Source: JBDSYA01 sp039925865 (GTDB lineage Bacteria; Bacteroidota; Ignavibacteria; Tepidaquicellales; Tepidaquicellaceae). Taken from it: DNA of 22,951 nt. This document shows, piece by piece, positions 20,716 through 22,951 of this stretch. A model generated the notes under the pieces. It did no database searches, was not told where the DNA came from, and saw only the letters and a list, made by a program, of their open reading frames with translations. Position numbers and translations under genes: made by a program. Numbering within the stretch: the first letter of the stretch is position 1; the number at the start of each line of letters is the position of its first letter. The stretch is taken from contig JBDSYA010000142.1 of the NCBI GenBank assembly GCA_039925865.1, positions 1-22,951 on the forward strand, given 5' to 3'.

Positions 20716-22951
20716 TTATTCACCGGGTCTTTGAACTGATGTATTATTCCGGTTATTATCGATATTACTTTTCAAATCTTGATTTGCTTTCTTGTTTTTC
20801 CATGCATTTGATAATTCCAGCCTCTTCTTATTTTCGGCTTCGATGTATGCATTATTTGATTTCATGGATTGCATCATTTTTAAAGTCTGTTCATATTTGG
20901 ATCTTTCATCTTCCGACTTAAATGTTGTTTGATTTTTGATAGAAACAGCGAAGTTAGTTGGCTCTGCTCCCGGTGGTGCTATTTCAATGACACCATCTGC
21001 GGCATTATTATCGGCAATTAATTGATCCGATCCATCAACTATACCATCACAATTTAAATCAGTTACAACATATCCTGTTACAAAGGCAAATGCATCATTG
21101 TCTATTTTTGAGAGGTCAGTTCCGTCTATGATGCCGTCTTTATTGACATCTCCGCTGAACATTGCCCAATAGTTTGCACCACATAAAGGTCCCTTTTGAT
21201 TATTGGCGAATGCCTGACCCGAAGGAAGAATGAAATTAAAAGAAGAACTTGCGCCTCTTGTATATCCTATTGCCGCATTACTCCATGTCCTTATAGTATT
21301 TCGATGATTCATAACCTTAAAATATGATCCCGTCAGAGCTCTAGTAAATATACCACTCCATACTGAGCTTGGATCTATAGTTCCTGTAGCTGAGTCAACT
21401 GCAATATTTGGAAAATCAGAGCGGTATAAAAATACTTCGACAGTATCACCGCAGGTGTTATATGGAGTTGAACAATTGAACGTTCCTTCAGCAGCTATAC
21501 CGATTGTGTTTGTTATTGGTGCGGCGAGTGTCTGAACACAAATATTATCAACCCAAATATCATTTCCATTACCGCTTCTTCCTCTGAATTTTACTTTATT
21601 TGTTCCTGCAGGCAATAAATAAATTTTCGGTGCCCATTCTCTGGCTGAAGGAGTAAACTGACCCCCTCCGGTAAATACGGTATTCAAAGGTCCCGCATTT
21701 GCACCTAATCCACCCCAAAGCCTTACTAATGTGGAATATGTTACTCCGAAATCAAATGAAATCTCTATTATCAAAGAATCGATACCTCCGCCTGACCAAG
21801 GCGCATAAGCTTCATCGAACGTCAAATAAGTATTAGTTCCCACCACATCCGTGAAATTATTCGTTACTATAGATTGTATGGTTCCTGTTGGCGCAGTCCA
21901 GGAATTAAATCTTGCCGAACCTGCAATGCCACTACCATAAGCAGTTGGAGATTGTCTTGACCAGTAGTTTGGACCGGAATATTCTTCGTAGAAATTCGCA
22001 GGAGGAAATTTCGAGCCGAGAAAATTTTCACATGGTACCGGGCTAAGTGTTGAATTAACAGTCAGAGATACAGTCCTTTTATGAACAGGTGTTCCGTTAC
22101 TTCCTTTTGCTGTAACAGTAATTGAATAAACTCCCGGTGTTACGGTTCCTACGGTTCTTACTTTCAGATTTTTTGTATTTGGATATGAGGTGAGTGTATT
22201 ACCTCCCAGAAATTCCGTTGTAATACTACCTGCAGCAGGAGCCGGTGTAACTGTGGCGCTGAAAGTAGTTACGTCTGTATATAATTTTACAGCAGGAATA
22301 TTGACCAAATAATTCACACTACTATTTGTCTGGTGAATATTATTAGATGCCGGTGTTGTAAGCAATCCGAAATCCGGAAAATACGAACCAACGTTTTTGT
22401 AAGTTCCAAGTCTTCCATCATACCATACTGCAAAACCCGCTTTTGGATTTGCTGTCATTCCATCATAGTCTCCTCTGTAGCAATTAGTATTAGCAGCACA
22501 ACCCGGGTTTGGATATGTCCATGAAGTCGTAGTTAGCTTTTGATTCGTCGCAAAAGTAGCGCCGCCATTATCGGTATATGTTGCATAGACATTAGTTGCA
22601 AATGTTGCAGGATCTTCCCTGGTATCATACCATTTTATATAAAGCCTGCCTGTGGTTACTTCACACCATATTGAAGGAAACCATTGATCGCTTAAATTTG
22701 GAAATAATAAATCACTTACTGTAACAGCTGCCGACCATGTTAAAGCCTGGTTATCTGAATATCTCAATCTTACATCGGGTTTGTTTCCATTTCCTGCAGG
22801 GACGTTTGAAGCATAAACAAGATAAAGTCTTCCTCTGTTAGGACCGTTGCTGTTATCCATTGCAATCATAGGATAAGGTCTTGTTCTACCATTATTAATT
22901 ACCAGTCGGTTCATTGTATTCAATGTGCCGACATAACCAGCAGTAGTAAGA
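20716..22951 (-). CDS. Sialidase-like propeller surface protein with dockerin-like module and extra charged tail (5' end off window)
   Basis: The frame stays open to the right edge. A TTG at 22923 and an ATG at 22914 are internal codons, because sequence upstream continues in frame (LTTAGYVGT) and no signal peptide is present. Residue numbers here count from that TTG. Residues of about 1-190 contain Asp-box repeats (SDNQALTW, TDNGGATF) of a sialidase-like beta-propeller. An Ig-like domain follows (about 205-290), then a jelly-roll/MAM-type domain (about 298-466) ending in DIWVDNICVQT. The shared module covers about 472-650, with loops DVNKDGIIDGTD and DLNCDGIVDGSD. Unlike its five relatives the protein does not stop after the module: about 85 lysine-, asparagine- and glutamate-rich residues follow (651-735), probably helical. 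No sialidase active site could be checked because the N-terminus is missing. Confidence 0.9.
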   Translation of the reverse strand, partial: LTTAGYVGTLNTMNRLVINNGRTRPYPMIAMDNSNGPNRGRLYLVYASNVPAGNGNKPDVRLRYSDNQALTWSAAVTVSDLLFPNLSDQWFPSIWCEVTTGRLYIKWYDTREDPATFATNVYATYTDNGGATFATNQKLTTTSWTYPNPGCAANTNCYRGDYDGMTANPKAGFAVWYDGRLGTYKNVGSYFPDFGLLTTPASNNIHQTNSSVNYLVNIPAVKLYTDVTTFSATVTPAPAAGSITTEFLGGNTLTSYPNTKNLKVRTVGTVTPGVYSITVTAKGSNGTPVHKRTVSLTVNSTLSPVPCENFLGSKFPPANFYEEYSGPNYWSRQSPTAYGSGIAGSARFNSWTAPTGTIQSIVTNNFTDVVGTNTYLTFDEAYAPWSGGGIDSLIIEISFDFGVTYSTLVRLWGGLGANAGPLNTVFTGGGQFTPSAREWAPKIYLLPAGTNKVKFRGRSGNGNDIWVDNICVQTLAAPITNTIGIAAEGTFNCSTPYNTCGDTVEVFLYRSDFPNIAVDSATGTIDPSSVWSGIFTRALTGSYFKVMNHRNTIRTWSNAAIGYTRGASSSFNFILPSGQAFANNQKGPLCGANYWAMFSGDVNKDGIIDGTDLSKIDNDAFAFVTGYVVTDLNCDGIVDGSDQLIADNNAADGVIEIAPPGAEPTNFAVSIKNQTTFKSEDERSKYEQTLKMMQSMKSNNAYIEAENKKRLELSNAWKNKKANQDLKSNIDNNRNNTSVQRPGE
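20974..21510 (-). repeat. C-terminal dockerin-like module, copy 6 (internal, followed by a tail)
   Basis: About 179 residues. It carries the most divergent form of the motif, NHRNTIRTWS, plus QAFANN, then loops DVNKDGIIDGTD and DLNCDGIVDGSD with first aspartates 30 residues apart. It reaches a proline pair (IEIAPP) where the other copies end. Extra cysteines (CSTPYNTC near 484-491, C581) are unique to this copy among the six. Confidence 0.88.

Noticed and set aside
6067..22951. Reading the array as a cellulose or pectin degradation locus
   Set aside because: Apart from the beta-helix folds there is no glycoside hydrolase or lyase motif, and the only clear enzyme is a peptidase.
1..22951. CRISPR array, tRNA, rRNA, insertion sequence or prophage
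   Set aside because: No regularly spaced short repeats, cloverleaf, rRNA-like tract, transposase or integrase was seen on either strand.

Overview
This is an AT-rich window from what looks like a member of the Bacteroidota/Ignavibacteriota group. Three things point there: one protein carries a type IX secretion (T9SS) type A C-terminal sorting domain, the neighbouring secreted proteins are large beta-rich surface proteins, and most genes start behind AT-rich leaders with no Shine-Dalgarno sequence. All genes I accept lie on the minus strand, so transcription runs from high to low coordinates. No tRNA, rRNA, CRISPR, insertion sequence or phage gene was seen.

Region 1 (about 1-5900) is a compact housekeeping operon. 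In transcription order it reads dprA, a DUF3109 cysteine-cluster protein, rpoN (sigma-54), hslV, hslU and an outer-membrane beta-barrel protein that runs off the left edge. Gaps are 1 to 14 bases. dprA starts at GTG and the DUF3109 gene at TTG, one base after the dprA stop, which suggests translational coupling.

Region 2 (about 5985-22951) is an array of seven genes for large secreted or surface proteins, most followed by their own hairpin terminator. In map order they are: a 904-aa Asp-box/sortilin-like beta-propeller; a 283-aa T9SS surface protein with a possible cohesin-like domain; a 540-aa LVIVD/choice-of-anchor-B protein; two parallel beta-helix proteins (878 and 688 aa); an 883-aa M14 zinc carboxypeptidase; and a sialidase-like propeller protein whose N-terminus lies beyond the right edge. 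The 975-base gap at 16890-17864 holds only a terminator.

The striking feature is that six of these seven proteins, with unrelated N-terminal domains, end in the same module of about 170-180 residues. It consists of a beta-rich part with a near-invariant HRN(S/T)I-type motif, then two dockerin/EF-hand-like calcium loops 30 residues apart, and a proline at or next to the end. The only protein without the module is the small T9SS-sorted protein, whose front half has a cohesin-like strand pattern. My leading, unproven hypothesis is a cellulosome-like display system: the T9SS protein is the surface receptor and the module is a dockerin-type docking tag shared by a protease, propellers and beta-helix proteins. 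The alternative is that the module is itself a sorting or anchoring domain replacing the T9SS domain. An 89-bp tract identical between the two beta-helix genes shows that the module is being duplicated or converted between genes.
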